DNA from: Trema orientale
Lineage: Eukaryota > Streptophyta > Magnoliopsida > Rosales > Cannabaceae
DNA: 64,000 nt
Reading direction: 5' to 3'
Assembly (NCBI GenBank): GCA_002914845.1
Contig: JXTC01000285.1
Span: forward strand, 112,679 to 176,678
Of the stretch, positions 28,492 to 40,947 are shown piece after piece. Below the pieces are notes generated by a model. The model saw nothing but the letters and a program-made list of their open reading frames with translations, searched no databases and was not told where the DNA came from. Each line of letters starts with the position of its first letter. Position 1 is the stretch's first letter. Both the position numbers and the translations under genes were made by a program.

Positions 28492-29290
28492 TCATTATTC
28501 TTTTCTTTCTCAAGAAATAAATCATTTTCAACACTTCCATTGAAGCTTACGCTGAACACGGCAATTTTAATATAAAATCAGAAATTTTACCATTTGGTTG
28601 TAATGTTATGTAACAATTTTTTTTATTTGTATTCTAGCTTGTAAAACTGTCGAAATAAAATTATAGAAATGTTGCCAGAATAAAGGAAAATTATTGTTTA
28701 CCGTGTGCCGATGCCATGACGATTTTTTCTCGTATTTGTTTGAGATCAATGCACACGTACATGAGACGAGCAAGGCATCCCATGATGAACTCTGCGTGGG
28801 TTTTCTTTGTTTGGGTACTGGGTTCAAAGAATGCCTCTCTCAAATTCAAAGTCAAATTGATTAACAAGGCCGAGAACCTGGCTGAACCTAAAAGATTCTA
28901 TAGCTACGTCAGCTTGGATCTTCTTTGATTGAATTAAAATTGGTTCAAAATTAGAACTGAAGGTCTTCACCCAGATCATTTTTCTAGGTTGGCGAGATAA
29001 ATTAATGGTGCAACCGTAGGCAACAAAAATGACTCTCCCTAATTGATATTTTCAATATTTTCAAGGGAAAAAAAAAGGTAAGTAGTAACATCTCCGCTAT
29101 CGGGGGTATTTTAGAGAAAAAATATTCATATCTTGTAAAGTAGTCGATCGTAATAGTGAAATTAGCATTACTTTTTTTTTTTTGATAATAAAAAGGGCGG
29201 ATGAGATCACGGTGGCGGGTCACTTCCCAGAGCCACCCTCTTTCGGTTGGGCTCCCAAGGGCGACGTGGGGGCTCGAAAATTAACATTAC
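28492..29290. other. 3' flank of the JmjC gene, repeat debris
   Basis: A possible polyadenylation signal aataaa lies at 28516-28521. The GC-rich block 29168-29280 after a poly-T (gataataaaaagggcgg, gggctcccaagggcgacg) is unlike its surroundings and looks like the truncated end of a mobile element. I cannot assign it. Confidence 0.45.
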
Positions 29291-29325
29291 CTAGTAACAA
29301 AAGGAGTGATACAAAGAATAACGAA

Positions 29326-29450
29326 GTAGGTTGGCTCAAGTAGTAAGAATACCCCCTACTTGGGATCTCGGTCCTAGATTTGAGTCACACCGGGGGAAGG
29401 GGTGAGGATTGGGTAGTAGTAGGTATTTTCCTTTAATTTGTAATAAGTGA
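29326..29450 (+). mobile_element. possible tRNA-derived SINE
   Basis: tggctcaagtag at 29332-29343 resembles a pol III A box, and gatttgagtc at 29377-29386 resembles a B box. Their spacing of about 45 bp suits a tRNA-like promoter. The sequence then runs through a G-rich part into a T-rich tail near 29425-29440. No cloverleaf was verified and no other copy is in the window. Confidence 0.4.
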
Positions 29451-29460
29451 AGGTCATTAG

Positions 29461-32019
29461 TTAAGTGTAAAATCCCAAAAATTGTAAGGTTAAATAAGTA
29501 ATTTTGCTCCAAGGGTATTTTGGTAATTTCAATTTTTCGGATTTAATTAAATAAAAATCTGAAATAATTTAGTTGGGATGAATGTGGACATAATTAAGTC
29601 TAGGTTCGTTGGGGCAAAAGTGAAAAATAAGTTCAATTTGGGGATTTAAAAATAAATAAGAGAAGGACTAAAGTGAAGAGATCTTTTTGATTTGGGGCCA
29701 TAGTCGAATTTTTGAGACTTATTCGGTCCTCTCAGACCTTGACACGTGTCCCACTGAAACAGTTTTTTTTAAAACTGCATAAAAACCCCACAAAATCCCA
29801 TCTTCTCCACGAAAGTCCCCAGCCATTTTCGAAAAACCCAAGTTTCTGCACTGTTCACTCGTCGCTCCACCGCAGCTCATCCGGCCAGACGCGCCCGACC
29901 GCCATCATCGGAAGACTCCGACGAAGCCGCGCCGACCATCCTCGCCGCGAACCGCCGCGTGTCGCCGGAGCTGGAGCCGTCCGAAGCCTCCGCCAGCCGC
30001 GCCGGAAAAACGGCCACCGTTCCTCCATCCAACGTCCAATCGACTTGATTTTGGTGCCATTCGATTCGTCTCGCCGTCACCTTTCATTTCCGACCACTCT
30101 CGTCGCCTAACTCGGCTCCGGTGAGAATCTCATTACTGTAGCAATTTATTAATATTTTAATGCTGTGGCATTTTCGTAATTTTTGAAATATAGCTTATTT
30201 TTCCGAGACAATTTTATATGTGATAGAGGAGGTTGAAACAAGGAAACTTTTAGTCTTGAAGTGTGAAAAATAGTAACCGGAAGAACGTTAATTTTTGAAA
30301 CGAAAAATATGGTATTTTTCTAATTATTTTCCAAAAGTGATATTTTTGTTAGTTTCAGATTTTTGAGCCCATTTAGAGCTAGAGACCTCGAAACTGAGTT
30401 CTGATTTCAAATGTGGACTCAGTGAGGTCGGGAGATGAAGTTTGATATAAAATATCACTATTTTCTGAAGCGGCAGGAAAATCGAGAAAAACTCGTGAAT
30501 TGCACCGTTTCGCGTGCCACGAGCCGGTCCCGCACCGGGACCCGTTTTCCACAAACTTAGTGTCTAACCCTACGTTTTTGGGTGTTCTAAATTCAGTGGT
30601 GACCTCCGTTTTCCAATCCGAGGCTCCGTTTGAAAAGCTAACTTTTCAAGTAAACGTAACGGGATCCGAAATCGACCGTCTAAGCAACTGAGAACTTTTC
30701 TAGTATCGATAGCTTGGTATTACTGCTAAGTTGAGGTAGGGGATTCAATTATTTTTCATAATAATTGGGATTTATTGTGAAATGTGAAATTTCGTGATTT
30801 TATTAAATTTAATTGTTTGAATAAATATTTTAGTGAATTGTGGATTTATAAAATATTGTAGACTGCTCTGGATATTTTATCTACGATTTTGTACAAGTTT
30901 TATACCTGGGATTTGATAAAATCATTGGAATTGTACTTTTGGATTTTAAGTACAAAATGGATTCTTAATTGAAAACCAGAGTACGTCTAGAATGTTAAAC
31001 CACTACATGGTTGTTTGAGACTATACATATTGCACATTTTATAGGATCATGCATGAGAGTCATCTTAGGCATCGCAGTATTGTAGCAGGCGGACTAGTAC
31101 ACCCGCCCTCGGTGAGAGCCCGTAAACCCGCGCGGGGTTTGTTTTCTGACTATCTCCACTCTGTAGGTGTAGGCATTCGGTGCCTCTCCGGTTTGGTAGG
31201 ATTAGACACATGGGTGTCCCTCTAGTTTTCAGAGATAGATGTCAGGCAGAGAGCACTCGGTACATGTAGTATGAGTTGCTCTGGTTGTGATGAGAGGATG
31301 AGAGCTCATGTAATGTGTTGATTTATGTGATGTGCACTATGCCTATTTTATTATGATTTTATATCTGTTTTGACCTAGATATTTGGTTTTCGACATTAGC
31401 ATGATTTTCTGAAAAGATTTTCTATATATGTTTTGAATGCTCTATATGTATTAAAATGCTTTCTAGAACCATTAACCATGCAGATGATTTAAGGATTATT
31501 AAAAAGATTTTCCCAAAACGGAAATTGGGTAACCTACTGGGCATTTTATGCTCACCCCCTCCTACTTTCTCCACAGGTGGTGTCCAGTGTGACCTTAGTA
31601 ACCAGCAAGCGGAATAAGAGGCTATCTTATATATGTAGTTTGTAACTTAGTAATGCTAGGAGCGTGGATTTAAGACTTGTGTTTACGTCTTATTAAATAA
31701 GTGGATTGTGCTAGCATTTGAACCAAGTATACTACTTTGAATATGTCTGTAAACTAATTATGCCATACTAGGTTGATGTTGTAGTGTGAATGATGATGCG
31801 TAATCAACTATTTGAATTTAGATTTTCTAATAATTATTCAGTCAATGTTTAATGGTGACTATGAACTATGGGGCAGGCTCACTGGTTGGAATTTATTTTG
31901 TTTTTCTTAATTAAACTATTTTAAAACATTTAAACGTTTTATTTATAAAACAAAGAATTTCCAATTCAAGTGAAATTCCCCTTCTGCCACTACCCTGGGG
32001 TTTGGGTCGTGACATTAAG
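29461..32019 (+). mobile_element. solo LTR (29466-32014) with 5-bp target duplication
   Basis: The element starts tgtaaaatccc at 29466 and ends gggtcgtgaca at 32014, so it has TG...CA ends. It is flanked by ttaag at 29461-29465 and again at 32015-32019, an exact 5-bp duplication. At 2549 bp with no internal domain, it is best read as a solo LTR left by recombination. An LTR promoter is plausible near 29776 (ctgcataaaaacccc), followed by a GC-rich transcribed part at 29870-30120. Open frames inside are not supported as genes. The superfamily is probably Ty3/gypsy, by general type only. A related copy in the opposite orientation lies at about 32371-34980. Confidence 0.85.
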
Positions 32020-32069
32020 CCTTATTTATTAAATTTTTTTTAAAAAAAACGTGTATGATAATGAACTAA

Positions 32070-32215
32070 GGTCATGTTTGGTACGTCGTATTGTTTTATA
32101 TTATATTATGACGTATTGTATTGGGTTATCTTGTATTGTATTATTCTATTATAGTACTATGTTTGGTTTTGCATTGTATTAAGATGCATTAAAAATTAAG
32201 CTTGAAACATGAAAA
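32070..32215 (+). mobile_element. left part of a MITE interrupted by later insertions
   Basis: ggtcatgtttggtac near 32073 is matched by the inverted gtaccaaacatgacc near 35127-35142. Internal blocks also pair (actatgtttggtttt with caaccaaacatagta). The two halves appear to be one element split by about 2.8 kb that includes the reverse LTR. Confidence 0.65.
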
Positions 32216-32370
32216 AATTTATTTTGAAAATGTCACTTCTAAAATATCACTTTTCAGAAGTTATTTTTCAAAAATACCACTTTCTAATTTCAATTTTTGG
32301 AAAATATCACTTTTAAAAATATTTAGAAAAATACTATTTTTAGAAAGGATAAAAGTGATGTGAGAGAGAA

Positions 32371-34980
32371 TGTCACGATCGGAACTCTAAAGCCGTGACT
32401 TTTAGTAATTTTAAGTGAAAATATAATTAAATATTGATTTTATGAAATTTAAGAGAAATTAAGTACACGAGAATTTCATTTTGGTCCTCAAATCACTATA
32501 AATTCCATAACCATTAAAACTCTTATTAGTTTTAATTATTTTAGAAAAATATCCATTAAAGTTTAAGAAAGTTTCCAATTAATTTATTTATAAACTTTTA
32601 TTAAATCATAAATTCAATGCCCAAAATAGGTTACATAAAATCACTTGTAGTTTCAAGTTCTTAAATTAATAATAAAATCATTCTCATACATCCATTTAGT
32701 AAATTTACTAATCTTGGCTAAATAATTGAATAAGGAAAAAAAGTTAACAGAATACAGACACCCACCAGAAGATAGGAGTAGGAATGCAAGTACAAACTAT
32801 GCAGCTTATCTAGCCACTAGGATGACTACTTCAAATAGACAAATACATGAAAATGAGAGAAGTAAAGGGTAAGTATTTACATACTCAATAGAAATATAAT
32901 TACCTTTTTTGAATGGATGCAATTTTACCAAACCTGCATGTTTAATACCTTTTTCAAAATTCATTTATAATCCAAGTTTATAAAATAATTGATATCTAGA
33001 ATAATCACATATTCAAAACTAAAAGTAGAATCACAAGATTGTACATATCATAAATCAACCCATCCATGAGCTCACATCCTCTTATCACGAACCAGAGTAA
33101 TTCGTACTACGTGTACTAAGTACTCTCTGCCTGATATCTATCCCAGAAAACCGGAGAGACACCTATGTATCTATGCCTATCAAATTGGAGAGGCAACTGA
33201 ATGCCTACACCTACTGAGTGGGGGTAATCGAAAGACCTCGCACGGGTTTACGGGCTCTCACCGAGGGCAGGGATGATGGCCGCCTACTAAACACCATGAT
33301 GCATAAGATGTATCTAATGTATGATCCTATGGTATGTATAACATGTAACAGGATATGTAATAACCATACAAAATATAACCAAACAATGCTTTAAAAACTC
33401 CACTTGATATTATTTTGGAATTTATTGTACAATGGACAACAAATCCATTGTATCACCCCATAATCATGATTTTATAAATATGTATAGAAGTCACACAGTC
33501 CAATTCTAGAATAATCCAAGATTTTCCCACGGTTTATCAAAATATCGTTTTATTCACGATTTTTCACCAAACAGCCATAATGCAAAATTTAAATTAAACC
33601 ATATACAAAACCAGGTAATTGAACTCTACCTCGAGATGGTAGTTATACCAAACTAACGATGCTCGAAAAAACTCCCGTTGGTCATTTAGATATGCTCGGA
33701 CGGTCGTTTCGGAATTCCCGTAAGCTCACTTTGAAAATTGACTTTTCCAACAGAGCCTCAAAATTGAGAAACGGACTTCACCATTGAATTCCTAGCACCC
33801 AAAGTAATTAGGTTAAATTTATAATTTGTAAAATTTGGGTCCCGGGACGAGATCCGACCCGTGACACACAAAACGATACTATTCACAAGCCTCGTGCCTC
33901 AATTTTTGTGCCACTTCAAAACATAATGATATTTTATATCAGACTTTGCCTCTCGACCTCACTGAGTCCGAATTTGAAGTCAGAATTCAGTTTCAAGGTT
34001 GTGAGCCTTACGCTTTAAATCCAAGAATTACAAAAAGTCCCTTTAAGAAAATAATTTGAAAAAGTCTACTTTTTCAATTCGAAAATTAACACACTTCCGG
34101 ATATTAATTCAACGCCTAATAACGCTATATAATTATTTCAGACAAAATAATTATCTAACAAAAATATTTATAAACATACCACAAAATTAATTTGAAAAAT
34201 GGCCAAAATGGAAAAGTCATTACCGGCAGCGAGTTGACGGCCGAGAGGGGTCGGGTTTTGTCAGAGTGGACGATCCAAGTCTGCACTTGCCGGCGGTGAG
34301 CCGAAACAACAGTCGACCACGATTAAATCGTCGAAAAATATCGCGGTGGTTAGAATCTTCGTGGCCTCTGATCTCTAGCGAGAGGTGGCGTTTCACGGCA
34401 GGGACAGTCGCCGCTGCTTCATCAGCAAGAGGCACTCCACGCGGGCCGGCGCGTCTGGCCGATAGGGCGGCAATTCTGCCGCTAGATAATAGTCGCCGAC
34501 GACGATTTTGAGAGAAATGGCCAGGGGCTTTAGGGAAAAAGAAGAGAAATCTCGGGAATTTATGCACAATTTTAGGAACTGTAGCACACGTGTCAACTCC
34601 TGCACCTGTGGTTACTGTTTCCCATAATTGCATTTAGGTCCAATTTTCAAAATATTCTTTCATTTACACCCCTAAATATTTGCACTTTAGTCCTTAATTT
34701 AAAATTTCTTTTTCACTTAAGTCCCTATATACCTAGACTTAATTGTGTTCATATTCATTTCCAATATTTTTATTTAAGAGAGTTATAATTAACCCTTAGT
34801 TGTCATAAAAGCACCCTTTGCATTGGTAAAATGACTTAAAAGGACAATTTAAAATAAGGAAAAACTTCCAATATTTTTATTTAGGAGAGTTATAATTAAC
34901 CCTTAGTTGTCATAAAAGCACCTTTTGCATTGGTAAAATGACTTAAAAGGACAATTTAAAATAAGGAAAAACTTTGTACA
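32371..34980 (-). mobile_element. LTR copy in inverse orientation to the solo LTR
   Basis: Read on the minus strand, this repeats the solo LTR along most of its length. Examples are gactcagtgaggtcg, gatataaaatatca, ggtgagagcccgtaaaccc and aattaagtctaggt, with roughly 85 percent identity in the segments I compared by eye. The plus-strand left end tgtcacgatcgg corresponds to the solo LTR's terminal region. The right end is uncertain (tgtaca at 34975-34980), and no target duplication matches, so boundaries are approximate. A 107-bp tandem duplication lies inside its right end. Confidence 0.75.
34759..34972. repeat. 107-bp tandem duplication inside the reverse LTR
   Basis: 34759-34865 and 34866-34972 are adjacent copies starting ttccaatatttttattta, with about two differences. 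The event post-dates the LTR insertion or was carried by that LTR copy. Confidence 0.95.
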
Positions 34981-34994
34981 CCCCATGTTACGGT

Positions 34995-35145
34995 GTAATA
35001 TAGACATTTCTTTTTTTGTATTACATAATATTCTCCATATTGTATTAAATTTTGATATCATTTTAAATAGTACAATTCAAAAATACAACCAAACATAGTA
35101 TTGTGTTTATTTAATACATATTCAGTTGTACCAAACATGACCAAA
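34995..35145 (+). mobile_element. right part of the interrupted MITE
   Basis: Carries the inverted terminal partner gtaccaaacatgacc, plus internal blocks matching the left half at 32070-32215 in inverse orientation. Confidence 0.65.
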
Positions 35146-35539
35146 TTGCACGGTATCACATCCAATAATTATAATGAATGATAATGACAATTTGTCTAGT
35201 AACGAAAGGAGTGATACAAAGAGTGAGTCCAATAGGTCAGTGACTTCAAAACAGCCAAAAAGGTGTAAAATGGAAAATAAAAATTATCCAGAGGAACTGT
35301 GAATTAAGACGGCGAAATATGGCCTGATCAAGTAACAAGTTTCATCTTCTATTGAAAATGCAAAACCACTGCACCAACATAAATTCATTCAAAACTCAAA
35401 CTCCTCACTTAAGTCTTACAAAACAGAAATTATAGTCCAGAGTCAAAAAAAAGTACTTCTGAAACACTACTACATGAGGATAGCGATATCAAAAATAACA
35501 AATCAGAGAGATTCTTGTTTTAACCAAAATCTATGATTC

Positions 35540-37827
35540 TTAAGCTGCAACGGATGGCTTAGAAGCAGCAGAGAGCCTGGACCTTTTCTTGGCCAAACTC
35601 TCACTGCGACGATCTCTCTGCTCCTTCAATCTGGTGGCAAGGAGCTTCTGGTATTCAGCAGCATCTGCCTTAGCCTTGGCAACCCTCTTCTTCTTCTCAG
35701 CAATCCTTGCCCGCTTCCTTTGCAAGGTCAATGGAGTGACCAGCCTCTGAATCTTGGGAGCTTTACTGGCTTTCTTCCCTGCAAGAAGGACAAGAACCTC
35801 CAAAGCTTAATACTAATGAAAATCAATGTAAAGTATACCTTTTAAACACATAAGAACACACATCTTAATCAAATTCTAAACCTCTAAATTGTAATAAGCA
35901 ACAAACAGCAAATCCAAATTATCACGGAGTTTTCCACCTCAAGAATTTCTAGTATCTCAAACGAGAAAAAGAAGAAAGAAAATAAAACAACAAACGTTTG
36001 CCAATTCAAACAGGTAAAACACTGGACAAGTATTTAATTATTACTAAGACCAGCAAAAAAAAAGGAACTCATTTCAAGCCTTATAAGGGCCTTGGCCAAA
36101 AACCAGAAAAATGTATTAGGACTAGACATGTAGAAAAATGTATTCAAACTTTAGGCATTCAAACTCTTGAGATGTAGAAAAATGTATTTTGGGAGGACCT
36201 ATAGGAAAGAAAGAAAACCACTAGTACACTGCTACTATTTATTCTAAATAGCCATTTGCAAGAAATATGCATTATCTAAAACGCTAAAGAAAATGAACCT
36301 CACCAGTTTTGGTTGTGAATGACCTGCGGTAGGTGTTCACGTACTTTCTAACATCATCCTCCTTTGAGAGATTGAACAGCTTACGGATCTTTGATGCCCT
36401 CTTAGGACCTCTCATTCTAGGTTTCTCAGTGTCGGTCAAGCCAGGGAGATCATTCTCTCCCTTCTTCACAATAACCAAGTTCAACACAGAGAGGTCTTGG
36501 CTGACAATACACCCTCGGACAGATTTCCTCCTCCGCTCGCCATTGCGCCTACCATAACCACGGAAGCAAGGGGTTCCTGGCCAAAGGAAGGTAAAATACG
36601 TTGTTACTTCCTCCAAGTTTTTACCTAATGTCTACACCATAAAATAGGATTATCTAAACCAACCTCTGTGAAGCAAGAGGCGAACACGACCAGGGGTNAC
36701 AGCCTCCCATAATTTTGAATACATATCCCTTAAATTCCTGTCCACCAGACAATTGTCTTTTTAAAATAAAAGTTTCAACTCATTAATAATAAGCACATGG
36801 AAACACAATTTATCTACCTCTCCAAGGGAATCTCCACTAACTTCCTGCGAGATCCTCTTGTCAAAAAAGGCACGCCTATCAAAAAGAAACCAAGTTGTAA
36901 AATATTAGAAACTATAATTAACAGGGAACTGTAATAGAGAAAAATAAAAAAAGAAAAAACATAATTGCAAGCCCAAATTAATGCACAAAAAAATTATATG
37001 ACGAGGTTTATAAAATTTAAAGCCAAATTCTTCAATGACACTGTCGCTTTAAAGCCAATATAGAGAGAGTATTAATCACAAGACAAATAACATAGTTAAT
37101 AAGATTTTGAATCATGACATAAACATAATCGAGGTTTTTACAGAAGCTCACATGTTTAAGCATCCTTTAACAATTAAAGAAATTAAATCAGTTACGACAG
37201 TTAAGCGATACACTGTATAACCTTCAAAACGGGAAAAAAAAATGTATTAATTTAACTCCCCTCATTAAAAGGGTAAAGCAGTATCATATAGTATGTAAAA
37301 TTTTATTTCTATTCAAATTTTAAAAAATAATAATAATCATAGCAGAACCAAATGACAAATAGAAATTGAAAAACATTTCATTCATACCTTAAAAAACACA
37401 CCTGTCTCACATTATAAACGATACACAAAGCTAGAAGAAAAGGGTATTATTAAATCAAGTAGTACATCAACGCAACACTAAATAGTTAAGTAACATTTCA
37501 TGTCCATTCAAATTCACAATCGTGCTAGAACCTAGTGTTTAATTTCGAACTAAGAAATACTCATTCATAATAAGACATAATATTACAATATGAGCATAAA
37601 ACCATTCGAATAAGAAAAGCAGAGGAAAAAGACTAACAGTTTCTGGTCATCGTCGATCTCGAGCTTCTTCTGGCACCCAGTAGTTGGGTTAGCGATGTTG
37701 AACTGCAAAGAATGCAAAGAAAAGCTTAAATCAGAACAAGAAATGAGCTGAACTAAACATAGCAAAGCAAACCCTAGAAGACCCAGTCAAGCATAGATTG
37801 AGAGAGGCATCGGCCATGGACCTTCAT
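35540..37827 (-). CDS. RPS6: 40S ribosomal protein S6 (coding region damaged by a one-base gap)
   Basis: Small-subunit ribosomal protein, the classic target of S6 kinase downstream of TOR. Minus-strand exons: 37822-37827 (only atgaag), 37638-37702, 36818-36875, 36664-36737, 36304-36576, 35540-35778. Recognised segments include [60 protein letters not shown] and the basic tail ending [14 protein letters not shown], whose serines are the phosphorylation region. In exon 4 the reading goes from KIMGGC straight to [11 protein letters not shown] across an N at 36698; about 12 conserved residues are missing and the frame is lost. If the N stands for 36 bases, the total becomes 750 nt (249 residues plus stop), the normal plant length, and every exon phase fits. 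I therefore read the gene as intact in the plant and broken only in this assembly. Confidence 0.95.
36698..36698. other. single N replacing about 36 coding bases of RPS6
   Basis: The N lies between the codon for Cys in KIMGGC (minus strand) and the codon for Thr in TPGRV. Conserved family sequence and exon phase both require about 36 bases here. Confidence 0.85.
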
Positions 37828-37909
37828 CTTGGCGGAGGCGGCTGGAGCCTGGAGGTCGTTCTGCTCTGCTGCTCTCTAGGGTATTCACAATGATACGATA
37901 TCTCTTGCG

Positions 37910-37991
37910 TTTTATAGTCCATATTTCATTGGGCTTTGAAGGCCGATACGTAACTAGGTTTCCATCATTTCCTGATTTTCAGGTTTGGGCT
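37910..37991 (-). promoter_or_regulatory. RPS6 promoter: TATA box and TGGGCY-type elements
   Basis: On the minus strand tataaaa lies at 37910-37916, about 83 bp before the start codon, with a short leader containing taccctag. The plus strand shows tgggct at 37930-37935 and 37986-37991. TGGGCY (site II) and AAACCCTA-like boxes are known from plant ribosomal protein promoters; their activity here is inferred. Confidence 0.55.
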
Positions 37992-38067
37992 TGCGCCCAA
38001 AATCAGAAATACTAGCCCGTCTGTGAGATATTAACGAGAAAAATTAGAGTCAAACATCAATTTTTTT

Positions 38068-38340
38068 TCGGCCTTTTTAGCCATATGGCCGAATTTTGAA
38101 TCATAGCTTGCAAAAAGGTCATTTCTCAAACACTGTTAAAAAATAGCCGAATTTTAAAAATTATTTAAAAAATGACTTTTTTCCATATTTAGTATATCAA
38201 AATATGTTGATTTATTTTTGAAATTTTGATTTAATTTTTAAAAATTTTAAAATTTGATTTACTTTATTTAGTATATCAAAATATATTGATTTATTTTTTA
38301 AGAAAATGATTTATTTTTAAGTATAGTTATTGGAGTGCAA
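38068..38340. repeat. dispersed repeat family A, copy 2
   Basis: tttttagccatatggccg, aattttgaatcatag, aaaaaatagccgaatttt and tagtatatcaaaatat occur in the same order as at 10836-11187. The copy starts about 240 bp upstream of the RPS6 start codon, just beyond the TGGGCY elements. Confidence 0.6.
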
Positions 38341-38730
38341 AATACCATGGGGCTATTTACAAAATTCCAGACCCAAGGTACCAAAAATTGAAAAATCCCA
38401 TATTGACTGATTTTTTTGAAAAATTCCGGATTGATTAAGAAAAATATTATTTTTTCTTTAAATTTGGCATTTTTCAATGGTAATCAAGGTAACCAGTTAG
38501 GTTACTTAGAGTAACCAATCCAGTTACTTGAAGTAACTGTTCAATTTACCTCAGGTGACTCGACTAGTTACTTTAAGTATCTCATAAATTAATAAAAAGT
38601 GGTATTTTTCTATTACTTTTAAAGGTGGTATTTCTATAATTAAATCCGGGATTTTTTAGAATAATTTCAAATTCCGGAATTTTTCAATTTTTTTGAAAAA
38701 ATACCATAAAAAATCAAATTTCCTCAAATA
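38341..38730. repeat. family B half-copy (single arm of the foldback element)
   Basis: Matches the right arm of 11188-11935: ccaaggtaccaaaaattg, aagtatctcataaattaat, and the end ccataaaaaatcaaatttcc. Only one arm is present. Like copy 1 it is directly next to family A. Confidence 0.7.
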
Positions 38731-40947
38731 CAATTTATTTAGTTTAGAGAAAATTAGGTTATCTACGGCTTTTTTAGAAAAGAATTACAAATTTACGGTG
38801 GACTCCATTTTTTCTAGGTTTGGTACAATATTTTTTTAGAAAAATGCCATTTTTTAAAATATTTTTAGAAAAATGCCACTTTTTAAAATAATAACTAGTA
38901 ACCAGTTTTCAAGCACCGGTAACTTCTAACCAAAAGTACTTATAATTGGTATATAACTGATAACCGTTAACCAGTTATCAGACACTAATAACTAGTAACT
39001 ATTTTCAAAAATTGTATTTTCTAAACACCTTTTAAAATTATATAAAAATTGAAAAAAAAAAAAAAGTTGACCCACCGTATTTTGTATTTTTCTTTATTCT
39101 AGGTACAAGTATTAGAAGGTCTTTTGTTTAAGTTCCTAAAAATGTAAAACTATCCCACTAACTCAATTTTAAAGGTCCATATTTCCTTTCGAAAAGAATT
39201 CCAAGAAAATTAGAGTGGGAGTCACTAATTTATTTTCATTTTAATAAATGTTTACTTCTTTGTTCGTATAGCTAAATAGCGAGTATTTATACTTTTTTAG
39301 TGCAATGAGTATATGTATTTTTTACACTTAGTTTACATATTTATATACCAGCTTTAGTTTATGTACTGAGTATATTAATATTAGGGCTTTTTACATACAT
39401 CTAGACTTATAGTTTAAAAAATTAAAAAACTCCGGATAGGCTTAAAATTTTGAGATATCCCATTTTTATTTAGAAAAATATTACTCTTTAGTAATGTTTA
39501 GAANCAATACTATTTTTGAAAAAATTGTAAGTTTTAAAAGTACTTGAGGTAACCATTCAAGTTACTTAGAGTAATCAAGAGTTACTTAATGTAACTAGAC
39601 TGATTACCTCAAGTAACTTGACTAATTACCTTAAGTACCTCATCAATTAGTGAAAAATGATATTTTTATAAATATTTTTAGAAACATTATTTTTTTAAAT
39701 AGTTCTGAGATTTGAAATTTAAAAATCCGGAATTTTTCAAATTTTTAAAAAACTTTGCCATGAAAAGAAAAAATCAAATTTCGTTTTAGTTTTATATTTG
39801 GTTATCATATTTTACATTTAGGATATCCAACTATATTTACTGATAATTTTGCTACAATATTTAAAAAATAAATATTTACTTAAAACGGGCCTCATTTTAC
39901 CATAAGCCCCAAAATTCGAGGCATTGCTACTTTTGTTTCTTTAACTAATTATTTGTAACGCTAACTTTTTTTTTTCATATGATATGTGCCATTTATTCTA
40001 TAGAACAATAACTCCTTTTTTCCTCCCTCTTACGAGAATGGACTAATTTGTCTTTGGATAATTTGTATTTATTACTTTCATAATACCAATTTAATTGTTT
40101 ATTTTAAAATTTTATAACCTTCATTAGTTAGCTGCTAAAAATGGCATTTGCTCGCTTAAGCTTCCAGCTTATTATTGAAAAAGGAAATAAGCTTCTTAGC
40201 CAAATAACTGAATTTTCAGTTCAAGTTTAAGAAATGACATTTTTTCAAATACGAAAATAGCAGATATTATCAAAATATTTTACAAAATGTTCGAGTTTAT
40301 TAAAAAAAAAGGGTAAAATATACAATTTTTGCATATTTATATCCGTTAGTCAGTTTATAAAAATATTTATATGTTTAATACAAAACTAATATACTTTGAT
40401 TTACTGATATGAAATTGAACACCGATATACAAAAGTTGATATATCATACATACTAATATACTAATAAAACTGATATACATTAGAAAAAATGGATCGACTA
40501 AAGATTTTAAAAAGGAAATGACAAAAAAATGAAAACAAAAACAATACATACATATATTAAATATTAAAAAAAATAAAAAAGGCCGTTTCTTAAAATGATG
40601 TGAAAAGAACATACATTTCAAATAAATACTCCAAGAAAATTTAGGTAATGAGTCACTTTCGACATATGTGGGTTTTTTTTTTTTTAAAGAAGTTATTGTT
40701 TAGTTATAAGTTTGTTGGTACTTTTTGTTAATGCAATACTCTTTTTACTTTTACTTTCTCTCATTCTCATAATAGCTGAGTTTTAGTCAATGTGATATGT
40801 TGGATAACAATGACAATTAATTGATAAATTACAAATACGCATTCTGAGTGCTATTTATTTATTTTAAAAAAAAAAAAAAAAAACTGCTCACAAAATATCC
40901 CAAATCAAAACGGAAAACGGGGCCCTATTTTTTTTAAAAAAAGAAAA
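38731..40947. other. intergenic repeats, including a further family B half-copy
   Basis: 39385-39790 again shows the family B arm (aagtacctcatcaattag, aaaaatccggaatttttc, ending aaaaaatcaaattt). An N at 39504 lies within it. 38880-39005 repeats aactagtaac/taaccgttaacc motifs. 40185-40340 resembles family A. No genes are supported. Confidence 0.55.

Noticed and set aside
29332..29386. possible functional tRNA gene
   Set aside because: A-box and B-box-like motifs only; no cloverleaf or acceptor stem was found, so a SINE fragment is more likely.
29712..30110. 132-codon open frame, GC-rich
   Set aside because: Lies inside the solo LTR, in its likely transcribed leader. It is Arg/Ser-rich through base composition and has no recognisable domain.
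34220..34633. 137-codon open frame on the minus strand
   Set aside because: It is the counterpart region in the reverse LTR copy and differs greatly in sequence from the frame in the solo LTR, as expected for non-coding DNA.
36664..36737. RPS6 as a true pseudogene
   Set aside because: All other exons, splice sites, promoter motifs and the stop are intact, and the only lesion coincides with an N. A gap in the assembly explains it better.
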